The notes beneath the pieces were generated by a model. It saw only the letters and a list, made by a program, of their open reading frames with translations. It had not been told where the DNA came from and ran no database searches. Of a stretch of 23,790 nt of DNA, positions 8,632-15,726 are shown in pieces. The stretch comes from a virus, in IMG/VR virus record IMGVR_UViG_3300023184_003422, positions 1-23,790 of that record. One strand, 5' to 3'. The position numbers and the translations under genes were made by a program. Within the stretch, counting starts at the first letter, position 1. Every line of letters begins with the position of its first letter.

Positions 8632-8639
8632 TATATTTG
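8632..8639 (+). promoter_or_regulatory. Candidate Bacteroidota-type -7 box
   Basis: TATATTTG matches the TAnnTTTG element of Bacteroidota primary-sigma promoters and lies 17 bases before ATG 8657 in the only gap between the carbamoyltransferase and this gene. No clear -33 TTTG element is visible at the expected distance, so this is weak. Confidence 0.25.
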
Positions 8640-8656
8640 TTGCATATAACGAAATA

Positions 8657-10060
8657 ATGGTTTATTCGATTACCACTGGAATACATTACCCAAATTCAAA
8701 TTTGGAGAAATACAATATACACCCATGGTATATCCCAAATCAAGATACGAGATTTGAAATTGAAAAAAAATATGATATTAAATTTCCACACACATTAAGA
8801 AGAAAAGAAAGTGAAGATTTAAAAAATGAATTAAATATGTACTATTTTAATAGTTTTGAAAGACAATTAGATAATAGTGATAATTTTTTTATATCGGATA
8901 CGGTAGAAAATATAATAAAAAAAGATGTTCATTTTATTTACCCCGTAGTATTGTATAGTACTGATTTATTTAATAAATACGATACCATTACATTGCGTTC
9001 AGATGTGGTTGAAAAAGTTAAAGAAGGTAAAGCTAAAATTGTTTTTTCACTACTAACCGAGGGATATTTTGGGATTAATAAATTAGAATATCTTTGGATA
9101 TCAAACTTAGTTAAAAAATATGGATTTGATAAAAATCATGTTATTTTATTAACATCTAATTTAGTAATTGAAGAAAAGTATAGGGAATTTGTTAAAATTG
9201 GGTACATCGAAGATAACTATACGGTAATTCCATATTCATACTTTCAACATAATTTATGGTTTTTTAAGACCGGCAAGTTTTTGGTAGAAGAATTAAAACA
9301 ATTAATTAGAAATGAATTTGAAAAATCTATAGATAAAAATAGAACAATAAAAAAAGAAAAACATTTCCTTTGTTTTAATAGGATACCGAAACCTCACAGA
9401 TTATTAGTATTCGCAGAATTGATGACCAACTCTAACTTTAAAGATAAATTTATAACATCTTTAGGTGCGTCTACGGATAGTATTGTTAATGATTTTTATA
9501 ATAAAATAACGATTCATATTGGTGAGAATTATAAATACGGTAAAGATAAACTTTTAAATTTTTACAAAAATTATGACTCAACTATCCCACACATATTTGA
9601 CGAATCAGATTTAGAGAATAAGTTACCGATGATAAACTTAAACGCACAAAGAAAAACCTTTGTTAATATTGTAACAGAATCGTTAATTGAAGATTATTCA
9701 GTATTTTTTTCGGAAAAAACTTACAAACCAATTTTTTCTGCACAACCATTTATTATCATCGGTAACCCATTCTCACTTAAAAAATTAAAAGAAGATGGAT
9801 TTCAAACGTTCAGTAAATGGTGGGACGAAAGTTATGACAACGAAACAGATTTTACAAAACGTATGGGAATGATTATTGATTTAATGGAAGAAATTTCAAC
9901 TTGGGGTGAGGAGAAATGTTTTAATGTGACAAATGAAATGACTGAAGTTTTTAGAAATAATTTAGAGGTAATGATGGATACTAAAAGTATTAAACGAGTT
10001 TATAAAATTTTCTCGGAATTCGGTATTAATAATGTAAAATTTAATAATAAACTTATTTAA
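8657..10060 (+). CDS. Putative GT-B-like glycosyltransferase in a repeat-flanked cassette
   Basis: A 467-residue soluble protein, paralogous to the gene at 86-1441. Shared blocks are CFNRIPKPHRLLVFAEL (near residues 238-254) and a C-terminal VNIVTES...FFSEKTYKPIFSAQPFIII followed by GFQTFSKWWDESYDNETD (near 335-400). The EKTYKP-x6-PF-I-I pattern recalls the C-terminal donor site of GT10-type fucosyltransferases. A GDP-sugar donor would fit the neighbouring operon, but this is inference. The protein ends in NNKLI, the tail shared with the modification island more than 2.9 kb away, although none of its immediate neighbours has it. The gene lies between two exact 28-bp copies of the carbamoyltransferase 3' end, so it appears to be a later arrival. 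Start ATG 8657 has no Shine-Dalgarno motif. Confidence 0.62.
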   Translation: MVYSITTGIHYPNSNLEKYNIHPWYIPNQDTRFEIEKKYDIKFPHTLRRKESEDLKNELNMYYFNSFERQLDNSDNFFISDTVENIIKKDVHFIYPVVLYSTDLFNKYDTITLRSDVVEKVKEGKAKIVFSLLTEGYFGINKLEYLWISNLVKKYGFDKNHVILLTSNLVIEEKYREFVKIGYIEDNYTVIPYSYFQHNLWFFKTGKFLVEELKQLIRNEFEKSIDKNRTIKKEKHFLCFNRIPKPHRLLVFAELMTNSNFKDKFITSLGASTDSIVNDFYNKITIHIGENYKYGKDKLLNFYKNYDSTIPHIFDESDLENKLPMINLNAQRKTFVNIVTESLIEDYSVFFSEKTYKPIFSAQPFIIIGNPFSLKKLKEDGFQTFSKWWDESYDNETDFTKRMGMIIDLMEEISTWGEEKCFNVTNEMTEVFRNNLEVMMDTKSIKRVYKIFSEFGINNVKFNNKLI

Positions 10061-10073
10061 ATGTTGTTGACAA

Positions 10074-10101
10074 TAATTATGTAATATATAAAACAAATTA
10101 A
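10074..10101. repeat. 28-bp direct repeat, copy 2 (remnant of a carbamoyltransferase 3' end)
   Basis: Identical to 8586-8613. In frame, 10063-10101 reads VVDNNYVIYKTN-stop, matching the true gene end LVIGNYVIYKTN-stop with a few differences upstream of the exact block. It is therefore a leftover gene end without a gene, placed just before the small basic protein at 10105. Confidence 0.85.
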
Positions 10102-10104
10102 AAT

Positions 10105-10221
10105 ATGAAAAAACTAATCAATTGGGTAAAGAAATACTTTGCCGACAAGAAAAGAAAAAAGGAATTTAAAAAGAAATTAGAAGAACTACGTAAAAGAGAT
10201 CCATTTATTTATAATCATTAA
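10105..10221 (+). CDS. Small highly basic protein (38 residues)
   Basis: A short ORF beginning ATG AAA AAA, 38 residues with about 40% Lys/Arg. It starts with an amphipathic segment (MKKLINWVKKYFADKK), continues as a charged helix (FKKKLEELRKR) and ends DPFIYNH. The composition suggests a helical nucleic-acid or membrane-surface binding protein. I recall similar short proteins with a DPFIY ending in large marine phages but cannot verify this. It sits between the repeat remnant and the promoter of the APS kinase operon. It may originally have followed the carbamoyltransferase gene directly. Function unknown. Confidence 0.6.
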   Translation: MKKLINWVKKYFADKKRKKEFKKKLEELRKRDPFIYNH

Positions 10222-10247
10222 TTTGGTTTTTTGGGAAATTTTCTTTA

Positions 10248-10256
10248 TGTTATACT
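10248..10256 (+). promoter_or_regulatory. Candidate extended -10 promoter for the APS kinase operon
   Basis: TG-T-TATACT lies immediately upstream of ATG 10260 in a gene-free gap; no good -35 box is seen at 17 bases. If used, the transcript would begin at or just inside the start codon, giving a leaderless mRNA. Confidence 0.35.
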
Positions 10257-10259
10257 ATT

Positions 10260-10700
10260 ATGTCAATATATTGGTTCACAGGACAACCCGCATCAGGTAA
10301 AACTACCTTAGCAAATAATCTTCTAACCCATTTTGGTAAGGAGAACACCATCATTATAGATGGTGACAATTTAAGGGATATCTTCCAAAATAAAGACTAT
10401 TCTGAGGTGGGAAGAAGAAAAAATATTGAAAGAGCACAAGACATCGCTCAATTTTTACATAAAAAGGGATTTACGGTGTTGGTGTCATTAGTTTCACCAT
10501 ATAAAGACCAAAGAGAGGACTTTAAGAAAAGAGAGGGAGGGGTTGTTGAGATTTATATTCATACGACAGAAGATAGGGGTAGAAATCAGTTTCATGTGGA
10601 GAATTATGAACCACCCACTGAAAACTTTATAGATTTGGATACAACGGATAAAACTGAAACGGATTCTTATTATGAAATATTAAAAAAATTAACACTATGA
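10260..10700 (+). CDS. cysC: Adenylylsulfate (APS) kinase
   Basis: A 146-residue P-loop kinase that phosphorylates APS to PAPS, the universal sulfuryl donor. Seen motifs are the Walker A GQPASGKTTL (residues 8-17), IIDGDNLRD, the helix YSEVGRRKNIERAQDIAQFL (APS contact region) and SLVSPYKDQRE. The usual PLEVCEKRD-PKGLYKKAR segment after the fifth strand is reduced here to TTEDRGRNQFHVENYEPP, so it is shorter than bacterial CysC (about 200 residues). Such compact forms are known in phages. The stop overlaps the next start (ATGA). Two sulfotransferase-like genes lie 4-9 kb downstream, so PAPS made here may feed sulfation. It ends KKLTL, only weakly like the shared tail. Confidence 0.85.
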   Translation: MSIYWFTGQPASGKTTLANNLLTHFGKENTIIIDGDNLRDIFQNKDYSEVGRRKNIERAQDIAQFLHKKGFTVLVSLVSPYKDQREDFKKREGGVVEIYIHTTEDRGRNQFHVENYEPPTENFIDLDTTDKTETDSYYEILKKLTL

Positions 10701-11083
10701 GTAAAAAATATGCAATGTATGTGGGACGTTGGCAGAATTGGCACAAGGGTCACGAATGGTTAATTAACCAACAATTAGAAAAGGGGAAGAATGTATGGGT
10801 AGCAATTAGAAATGTAGAGACAGATGAAAACAATCCAAAAACGGCTCACCAGGTTATGATGGATTTGACCGAAGAACCTTTTTTTAGGGAAAATTCACAT
10901 AAAATTAATATATCAATTATTCCTGATATTGAGAGTATTAACTATGGTAGAGGGGTTGGATATGACGTTATTTATCATGAACCACCTGCAGATGTTGCTA
11001 AAATTAGTGGTACAAATATCAGAAACGGATATATCGACTCAAATGGAGATATTATTGAATATCCTAATATGAATGATAAATGA
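10697..11083 (+). CDS. HxGH-motif nucleotidyltransferase (NadM/cytidylyltransferase-like)
   Basis: A 128-residue single-domain nucleotidyltransferase of the HxGH superfamily. GRWQNWHKGHEWLI (residues 11-24) contains the HxGH nucleotide site. KISGTNIRNG near residues 105-114 is the C-terminal ISxTxxR motif that binds ATP phosphates. It is closest in motifs to NMN adenylyltransferase (NadM) and glycerol-phosphate cytidylyltransferase types. It is smaller than ATP sulfurylase, but its overlap on both sides with APS kinase and DUF2061 suggests a link to sulfate activation or nucleotide-sugar supply. The substrate cannot be read from the sequence. Confidence 0.75.
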   Translation: MSKKYAMYVGRWQNWHKGHEWLINQQLEKGKNVWVAIRNVETDENNPKTAHQVMMDLTEEPFFRENSHKINISIIPDIESINYGRGVGYDVIYHEPPADVAKISGTNIRNGYIDSNGDIIEYPNMNDK

Positions 11084-11295
11084 TAGTAGAACGTAAACGA
11101 CATATAGCTAAAACCATCTCATATCGTATTGTGAGTACTCTTATTGGGTTCTTAATAATATGGTGGGTAAGTGGATCAATTAAGGTTGGAACCGCATTTG
11201 GAGTGGTGGAATTGATTTATAAACCCGTACAATATTATATTCACGAAAGAATTTGGTATAAGTGGATAAAATTTGGATTAAAAGATAAAAAATAA
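11080..11295 (+). CDS. DUF2061 small membrane protein
   Basis: A 71-residue protein. ERKRHIAKTISYRIVST, then the hydrophobic helix IGFLIIWWVSG (residues 22-32), a second short apolar stretch, and YYIHERIWYKWIKFG at the end match DUF2061, a family of small inner-membrane proteins. The family often occurs near sulfate-assimilation genes. Its overlap with the nucleotidyltransferase and proximity to APS kinase repeat that association. Role unknown, perhaps in transport or membrane anchoring. Confidence 0.85.
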   Translation: MIVERKRHIAKTISYRIVSTLIGFLIIWWVSGSIKVGTAFGVVELIYKPVQYYIHERIWYKWIKFGLKDKK

Positions 11296-11322
11296 GTATT
11301 TATATAGAAATAAAGAAATAAT

Positions 11323-12813
11323 ATGAGAACAGTATTAATAGGTTCGGACTTTATGTACGATAAAGATGGTAATTTAAGACCCATCGAAATAAACACTGCG
11401 GTTGGTTGGGATGGACCGGAAAAAGTCGAGGACGATGTTGATTGTTTGGATTTATCAAGTTTAGATACATTTGTTAAATCTAATAACTTTACAACCATTC
11501 ATTACATTGGAGATTTGGGAGCCCTAAATTTAAAATTAAAAGATTATTGTACAGATAATTCAATTACATATGAGTGGCATGTGGTTACCGATACTGCAAT
11601 TACCGTTCCTTATATTGAGGACGGAGATTCTATTTTAATTATTAGAAGTGCATATGACACAACTGCATTAGTTGATGACCATTATTGTAGAGATAAAGTA
11701 AATTTTATGAATTTAATTAAAAATTCATCATTTGGTTCTCAGTTTGCATATAAAGATATGGCGATTAATAGTGTGGTATCAAATATAACTACAATAAATG
11801 ACAACAACGGTCACCCAAATTTTATATTAAAATCAAGATATCCAGGATATGATAAAGCTGTATATCCAAAATTATTTAAAGTATCAACTCAGTTAGAATT
11901 AGATACGGTAATTGCAAATAATGTTACTGAAGAATATTTCTTAATGGAATATTTGTGTAACACGGGTAAAACTTGGGACGGACATTTAACCGTAATAAGA
12001 AGTTTAAATATTTTAGTTCCACCAAATTTAGAATCAATTCAAATTGGTCAATATACAAAATTGAATCAAAATATGTTATTAGATAATGTAACATATAATT
12101 CGACATCATTTGAAGTAAATGAAGAATTTAAAGATAGTTATCACACAAATGCCGCAACACAAACACTACCTAAATTATTAGATACTGATTTAGTTGAAAT
12201 GGCGGACGGCTCGTTTAAATCGGCATTAGATTTACAAGTTGGTGACGTTATTAAAACAATTGAAATACCAAATGATAATGGTTCAAATTTAGATAGTTAT
12301 ATATCACAAACATTTGGACTTTCATATAGTGCTCTTACATCAACTGCAACATATTCTAGTAATACTGTTACACATAAAGGAAAAGTAAATGTCTTAACAT
12401 TTTTAAATGATATAACATTTGAAGATGGGGATACTTGGGAAGATACTATGGGGTCTAGATACTTAATAGAAAGAGCCGGTGTTGTAAAATTTGAACCATT
12501 GGCTACCACAATTGCAGGTGATATTGTTATATTATTAGATACAAGTAATACCGATATAACATTTGTAAGAAAAACGGTAGCAACAAATGTACAAAGAAAA
12601 AGAGTTTTTTCTGGATGGTACATCAGCGTAGAAAATGCAATGTTGTTTTTAACTAAAAATCCAAATTCATCAGTAACATCGTTTGTTTCGATAGAACATA
12701 ACACAATCTATTGTCCACCATATGCTTGTCCTCCTTGTACTACTAGTTGTTCAAGTTGTCCTAAAAATGCTAGGTATTGTCAGTGGACAGTATGTAGTCC
12801 ATATGTATGTTAA
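11323..12813 (+). CDS. Large ATP-grasp-like / Hint-like protein with a Cys-rich C-terminus
   Basis: A 496-residue protein in three parts. Residues 1-280 have GSDFMYDKDGNLRPIEINT (7-25), ILIIRSAYDT (104-113), FILKSRYPGYDKAVYP (167-182) and EEYFLMEYL. These resemble ATP-grasp elements, but the D-G...E-x-N block that is normally last comes first. Residues 282-460 look like a Hint (intein/hedgehog) domain: DTDLVEMADGSFKSALDLQVGDVIKT at the start, a GD strand near 400, and SIEHN (456-460) followed by Thr461 at the end. The usual first Cys is absent (Thr/Leu there) and the block-B His is not seen, so splicing is doubtful. Residues 464-496 hold eight Cys in CPPYACPPC-type spacing. It may be a virion structural or adhesin-like protein. 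It is followed by a 29-residue peptide and the modification island, and could be a substrate. No signal peptide. Confidence 0.6.
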   Translation: MRTVLIGSDFMYDKDGNLRPIEINTAVGWDGPEKVEDDVDCLDLSSLDTFVKSNNFTTIHYIGDLGALNLKLKDYCTDNSITYEWHVVTDTAITVPYIEDGDSILIIRSAYDTTALVDDHYCRDKVNFMNLIKNSSFGSQFAYKDMAINSVVSNITTINDNNGHPNFILKSRYPGYDKAVYPKLFKVSTQLELDTVIANNVTEEYFLMEYLCNTGKTWDGHLTVIRSLNILVPPNLESIQIGQYTKLNQNMLLDNVTYNSTSFEVNEEFKDSYHTNAATQTLPKLLDTDLVEMADGSFKSALDLQVGDVIKTIEIPNDNGSNLDSYISQTFGLSYSALTSTATYSSNTVTHKGKVNVLTFLNDITFEDGDTWEDTMGSRYLIERAGVVKFEPLATTIAGDIVILLDTSNTDITFVRKTVATNVQRKRVFSGWYISVENAMLFLTKNPNSSVTSFVSIEHNTIYCPPYACPPCTTSCSSCPKNARYCQWTVCSPYVC

Positions 12814-12857
12814 TATTAATTTAAAATAAAAATAAAAATAAAAAAAAGAAAAATAAA
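12814..12857. other. A-rich leader with repeated AAAATA units
   Basis: The 44 bases between the Cys-rich protein and the 29-residue peptide are nearly all A and T, with AAAATA-type units repeated about four times. This could be an unstructured ribosome-access leader of a kind common in AT-rich phages without Shine-Dalgarno sites. No promoter consensus is clear. Confidence 0.3.
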
Positions 12858-12947
12858 ATGGCAAACATTATATCAAATACAGACATTAATACTTTAAATA
12901 CAACAATGACAACAATTGGTAATTTAATAGTAATTGCAAACTCATAA
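12858..12947 (+). CDS. 29-residue Asn/Thr-rich peptide
   Basis: A short ORF starting ATG GCA AAC after an A-rich leader. Its 29 residues begin MANIISNTDINTL, continue with NTTMTTIGN and end LIVIANS. Asn, Thr and Ile make up more than half; there are no charged residues except one Asp. It is flanked downstream by a hairpin (12946-12963) that overlaps its stop, and lies directly before six oxygenases and a radical SAM protein. It may be a small structural peptide, a substrate of the modifying enzymes, or a gene remnant. Translation is not proven. Confidence 0.45.
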   Translation: MANIISNTDINTLNTTMTTIGNLIVIANS

Positions 12948-12963
12948 CGATTTACTAATCGTT
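12946..12963 (+). terminator. Hairpin with T/A-rich downstream tract (possible weak terminator)
   Basis: AACGATT and AATCGTT form a perfect 7-bp stem with a TACT loop, followed by TTAAAATT. It overlaps the stop of the 29-residue peptide and precedes ATG 12977. It is short and lacks a strong U-tract, so it may partially terminate transcription or protect an mRNA end. Confidence 0.3.
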
Positions 12964-12976
12964 TAAAATTGGTTAT

Positions 12977-13507
12977 ATGATACACCTTATAAAAGGTATA
13001 TTAACAAAAGAGGAATGTGATAATCTTACAAAACAATTTGAAATTGATAAAAAGATTAACGCTTCTAGAGATAAAAAAGTCGATACTGGTAATACATACG
13101 ACTTTGAACCATCGCACATCTTCAACACATACTTAGATAAATTTAAATCATCAATATTAGATATTAATTCCGATATTGATGATTTAATAAATGTTAACAC
13201 TTGGATTAGAGAATATAAAAATAATGACTTTTTACGAAAACATATAGATAGAACGGATATTAGTGTTACAATATCAATATGTTTAGAATCAACAATAAAT
13301 AAAGAATGGTTTCTTTGTGCTGAAATAGACAACAAAGACTATTGCTTCAACACAGAAGTTGGAGACGGAATATTGCTATTTGATGCCGATAAAATTCCAC
13401 ATTGGAGAGATAAATTAATTTGTAATGAAAATGAAAGAGTATTACAATTTTTTTTACATTGGAAACCTGTTAACTATACCATTAAAAAAATAAAATCATT
13501 ATTATAA
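12977..13507 (+). CDS. Fe(II)/2-oxoglutarate-dependent oxygenase 1 (prolyl-4-hydroxylase-like)
   Basis: A 176-residue double-stranded beta-helix protein. The N-terminus GILTKEECDNLTKQ is the usual opening helix of phage prolyl-hydroxylase-like oxygenases. Fe ligands fit His89-x-Asp91 (RKHIDRTD) and His142 (KIPHWR); Arg154 (NERVLQFFLHW) would bind 2-oxoglutarate. The protein is small and single-domain, typical of phage versions whose targets are unknown. It ends KKIKSLL, an instance of the tail shared across this island. It is first of the tightly packed island and is preceded by a hairpin. Confidence 0.75.
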   Translation: MIHLIKGILTKEECDNLTKQFEIDKKINASRDKKVDTGNTYDFEPSHIFNTYLDKFKSSILDINSDIDDLINVNTWIREYKNNDFLRKHIDRTDISVTISICLESTINKEWFLCAEIDNKDYCFNTEVGDGILLFDADKIPHWRDKLICNENERVLQFFLHWKPVNYTIKKIKSLL

Positions 13508-13521
13508 AATAAAAATAAGTT

Positions 13522-14100
13522 ATGGCATTTACATACACAATTGAACCTAATTTTTTAACAAAAGATGAATGTGATACTATATTAAATTTTACATTAGAAA
13601 ATTTAAAATTAAAACCATCTGAGGTTATTGATAATTACATAGAAGTTACTAACCATAATTTAAGAAAGTCCAATCAAGTTTATTATCCATATTATAAAAA
13701 ATTTTCATTTTTATTAGAAAAAATTAGTAAATTATTGAACCAACACATTAGTGTGAAAGGATTTGATTTAGATTATGAACATAGCGAATTTCAATTTACA
13801 GAATATAATATAGGAGATCACTTTGATTGGCACAAGGATCAATATGGTGAGAAAATAACAAGTTGTGATAGATATTGTTCATTGGTTATACAATTAAATG
13901 ATGAATATGAGGATGGTAATTTACAAATAAAAAATGCGGAAAATGAACCATTAATGGTTGATAAAGGAACGGGTAATTTAATCCTATTTTTATCAAATAT
14001 TGAACATAAAGTACAACCGGTAAAAAGTGGAGTTAGATATACGTTAGTTAATTGGGTAAGACTAGTAGATAAAAAAAATTATAAAAAAACACTACTATAA
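13522..14100 (+). CDS. Fe(II)/2-oxoglutarate-dependent oxygenase 2 (PKHD/prolyl-hydroxylase-like)
   Basis: The clearest oxygenase of the group, 192 residues. It opens PNFLTKDECDTIL. GDHFDWHKDQYGE carries His104-x-Asp106 (His100-x-Asp102 is an adjacent alternative), followed by CSLVIQLND and YEDGNLQI, the conserved core strands. GNLILFLSNIEHKVQPVKSGVRYTLVNWV gives the distal His162 and the 2-oxoglutarate-binding Arg172. Known relatives hydroxylate Pro, Lys or Asp/Asn side chains in proteins. It ends NYKKTLL, the tail motif, with two CTA Leu codons. It lies 14 bases after gene 1 and one base before the next. Confidence 0.88.
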   Translation: MAFTYTIEPNFLTKDECDTILNFTLENLKLKPSEVIDNYIEVTNHNLRKSNQVYYPYYKKFSFLLEKISKLLNQHISVKGFDLDYEHSEFQFTEYNIGDHFDWHKDQYGEKITSCDRYCSLVIQLNDEYEDGNLQIKNAENEPLMVDKGTGNLILFLSNIEHKVQPVKSGVRYTLVNWVRLVDKKNYKKTLL

Positions 14101-14101
14101 T

Positions 14102-14704
14102 ATGAAAAAAATATATTTTGATGATACTACTTTTATTTGGAAAACAAAGTTAAATTTTTTAGAATATAAAAATGACATGTTAAATGAATGGTTAAAAATA
14201 GAAGAAAAAAATCAATATAATCCTAAAAATGACAATTATAACTATGAATTTACAAAAAACAAAAATAAATTGGATGATATTGTAAATTTATCTATAGATA
14301 AATGTAAGGAATTATATACAAAAAAATTTAACAATGTATTATTGGAATCTTGGGTTAATGTAATTAGGGCTAAAGAACCAAAACAACCAGGTTTATCTGA
14401 AGGAATTGTAAAAATGCATCAACATGATATAATAAGTAAAATACATGGATTTTTTATACCTGATTATACTTTTGTATATTACATTCAAATGCCAGATAAT
14501 TTAATAAATGATGACGGTGTATTATTTATCGAAGGAGAAAATAAAAAAATGTTCAATATATTACCAGAAGAAGATGATTTAATCATAATGGTTGGAGATT
14601 TACCACATGGACCAAACGTTGCTTTAAATTCAACTAAGGATAGGATTGTTTTGGCGGGTAATATTGGATTTGAATACAATAAAGGAAATAAAACATTATT
14701 ATAA
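14102..14704 (+). CDS. Fe(II)/2-oxoglutarate-dependent oxygenase 3 (phage 2OG-FeII_Oxy_5-like)
   Basis: A 200-residue protein of a second oxygenase subgroup, sharing VYYIQMPDNL-x-x-DDG-x-LF and ILP-x-E-x-D with the gene at 16352. Candidate iron ligands are His106 or His108-Asp109 (KMHQHDII) and His169 (DLPHGPN); Arg181 (KDRIVLAGN) would hold 2-oxoglutarate. WVNVIRAKEP precedes the metal site, as in T4-like phage oxygenases of the PF13759 type. Target unknown. It ends KGNKTLL. ATG lies one base after the upstream stop, implying translational coupling. Confidence 0.75.
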   Translation: MKKIYFDDTTFIWKTKLNFLEYKNDMLNEWLKIEEKNQYNPKNDNYNYEFTKNKNKLDDIVNLSIDKCKELYTKKFNNVLLESWVNVIRAKEPKQPGLSEGIVKMHQHDIISKIHGFFIPDYTFVYYIQMPDNLINDDGVLFIEGENKKMFNILPEEDDLIIMVGDLPHGPNVALNSTKDRIVLAGNIGFEYNKGNKTLL

Positions 14705-14710
14705 TATAAT

Positions 14711-15028
14711 ATGAAATTAGATTTTAAAGAAATCGCAACAGCTTGGTTTAATACAATTGTACATACAGATGAACAAAAAAAATTAGCCGATAAACGTTTA
14801 GAAGTTTGTTTTTCATGCCCTAAAAAGCAGGAAATAATTAATGGAACAAATTGGATGTTAAAATGTGGTGCGTGTGGATGTCCCCTAAAAGCAAAAGTTT
14901 ATACTAAAAAAACATTTTTAGATAAAAATGGTTCATGTCCATTAAGTAAATGGAAAGAAATTGAATCAGAATACCTTATTCAAACGGGAAAAATTCAAAA
15001 CCCTAAAAACAATAAAACAATATTGTAA
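14711..15028 (+). CDS. Cys-rich zinc-ribbon-like small protein with the shared tail
   Basis: A 105-residue protein. After a short N-terminal helix (FKEIATAWFNTI), Cys33-x2-Cys36, Cys52-x2-Cys55-x-Cys57 and Cys76-Pro form a six-Cys pattern (CFSC...CGACGCPL...CPLSKW) expected to bind zinc or possibly an Fe-S centre. Similar small Cys proteins occur in large phages without known function. It has no catalytic domain yet ends KNNKTIL, the tail shared with the enzymes around it. This argues that the tail marks membership of an assembly rather than one enzyme family. Confidence 0.75.
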   Translation: MKLDFKEIATAWFNTIVHTDEQKKLADKRLEVCFSCPKKQEIINGTNWMLKCGACGCPLKAKVYTKKTFLDKNGSCPLSKWKEIESEYLIQTGKIQNPKNNKTIL

Positions 15029-15030
15029 TT

Positions 15031-15726
15031 ATGTCTTATTTAATAAATGACGACCTTATTTGGGTTATGACAACTAAAACCGCTAGTTATTCAATTGAAG
15101 AGGCATTATTGAATTCAAATTTAAAACTAAGAAAATTTAATGAATATTTTAATAAAGATAAACATATTCATATACCGTTAAAAGGACTTTTAGATTATTT
15201 TGGTAATAAAGAAACTGTATGTATCACTAGAAATTGGTTTGATAAATGGTTAAGTGCAATGAATTTTATTTGGGATATTATTGAATATGACTCTAAGTTT
15301 GAACCAATATGTAAATGGGAAGATGTAAATAATGAATTTATTTATAACATATTTGATGATGATTTTATTAATAATTTACATTTTGAAACAATAGAGGGTA
15401 ATAAAAAATGTTTTTTAAGTTTCCTTAAAAATAAAGAAGAAAACATATCCGAAGCACCAAATTATTTGGAACTGATAGCTATAGTATGTACGTTAATTTC
15501 GGAAAATAATTGGAAAAGTAATAGAAAATGTACATATGAATTTGATATTAAAGAATTGGATAAATTTATTGATTTTATTGAAGATAGATTTGGTGAAAGA
15601 TTAGTTATAACAAATAAAAATAAATCATCAAAGAGATTAAATAAAATAATAATAAATGATGAGTTAAAATCTTTTGTTTGGGAAAAGTTTGAAAAAAAAT
15701 TTGAAAAAAGAAATCAACTGATTTAA
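15031..15726 (+). CDS. Sulfotransferase-like P-loop protein 1
   Basis: A 231-residue protein resembling sulfotransferases. The N-terminal strand and loop LIWVMTTKTASYSIEEALL (residues 9-27) fit the 5'-phosphosulfate loop (K-T-A-S-x-S). ETVCITRNWFDKWLSAMNF (near 60-78) fits the 3'-phosphate motif (R-x6-S). The C-terminal NKSSKRLNKIIINDELKSFVWEKFEKKF resembles the usual last helices. These enzymes move a sulfuryl group from PAPS to a hydroxyl or amine. The APS kinase at 10260 could supply PAPS. It ends KRNQLI, with CTG as the Leu codon, rare in this region. Its stop is directly followed by the 18-residue microprotein. Confidence 0.65.
   Translation: MSYLINDDLIWVMTTKTASYSIEEALLNSNLKLRKFNEYFNKDKHIHIPLKGLLDYFGNKETVCITRNWFDKWLSAMNFIWDIIEYDSKFEPICKWEDVNNEFIYNIFDDDFINNLHFETIEGNKKCFLSFLKNKEENISEAPNYLELIAIVCTLISENNWKSNRKCTYEFDIKELDKFIDFIEDRFGERLVITNKNKSSKRLNKIIINDELKSFVWEKFEKKFEKRNQLI

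Noticed and set aside
11297-11310. TATTTATATA before the Hint protein as a T4-type late promoter
   Set aside because: The T4 late consensus TATAAATA occurs there only in reverse orientation, and such strings are common in this AT-rich sequence.
12163-12702. An active intein in the Cys-rich protein
   Set aside because: The first-residue Cys/Ser nucleophile and the block-B His are not visible; only the terminal HN|T resembles a splice junction. It is treated as a degenerate Hint-like domain.
12297-13335. Minus-strand ORFs of 120-135 codons opposite the Hint protein and first oxygenase, and similar ones elsewhere
   Set aside because: They lie wholly opposite well-supported genes, have no recognisable motifs and are rich in Ser/Ile/Leu, as expected of the reverse complement of AT-rich coding sequence.
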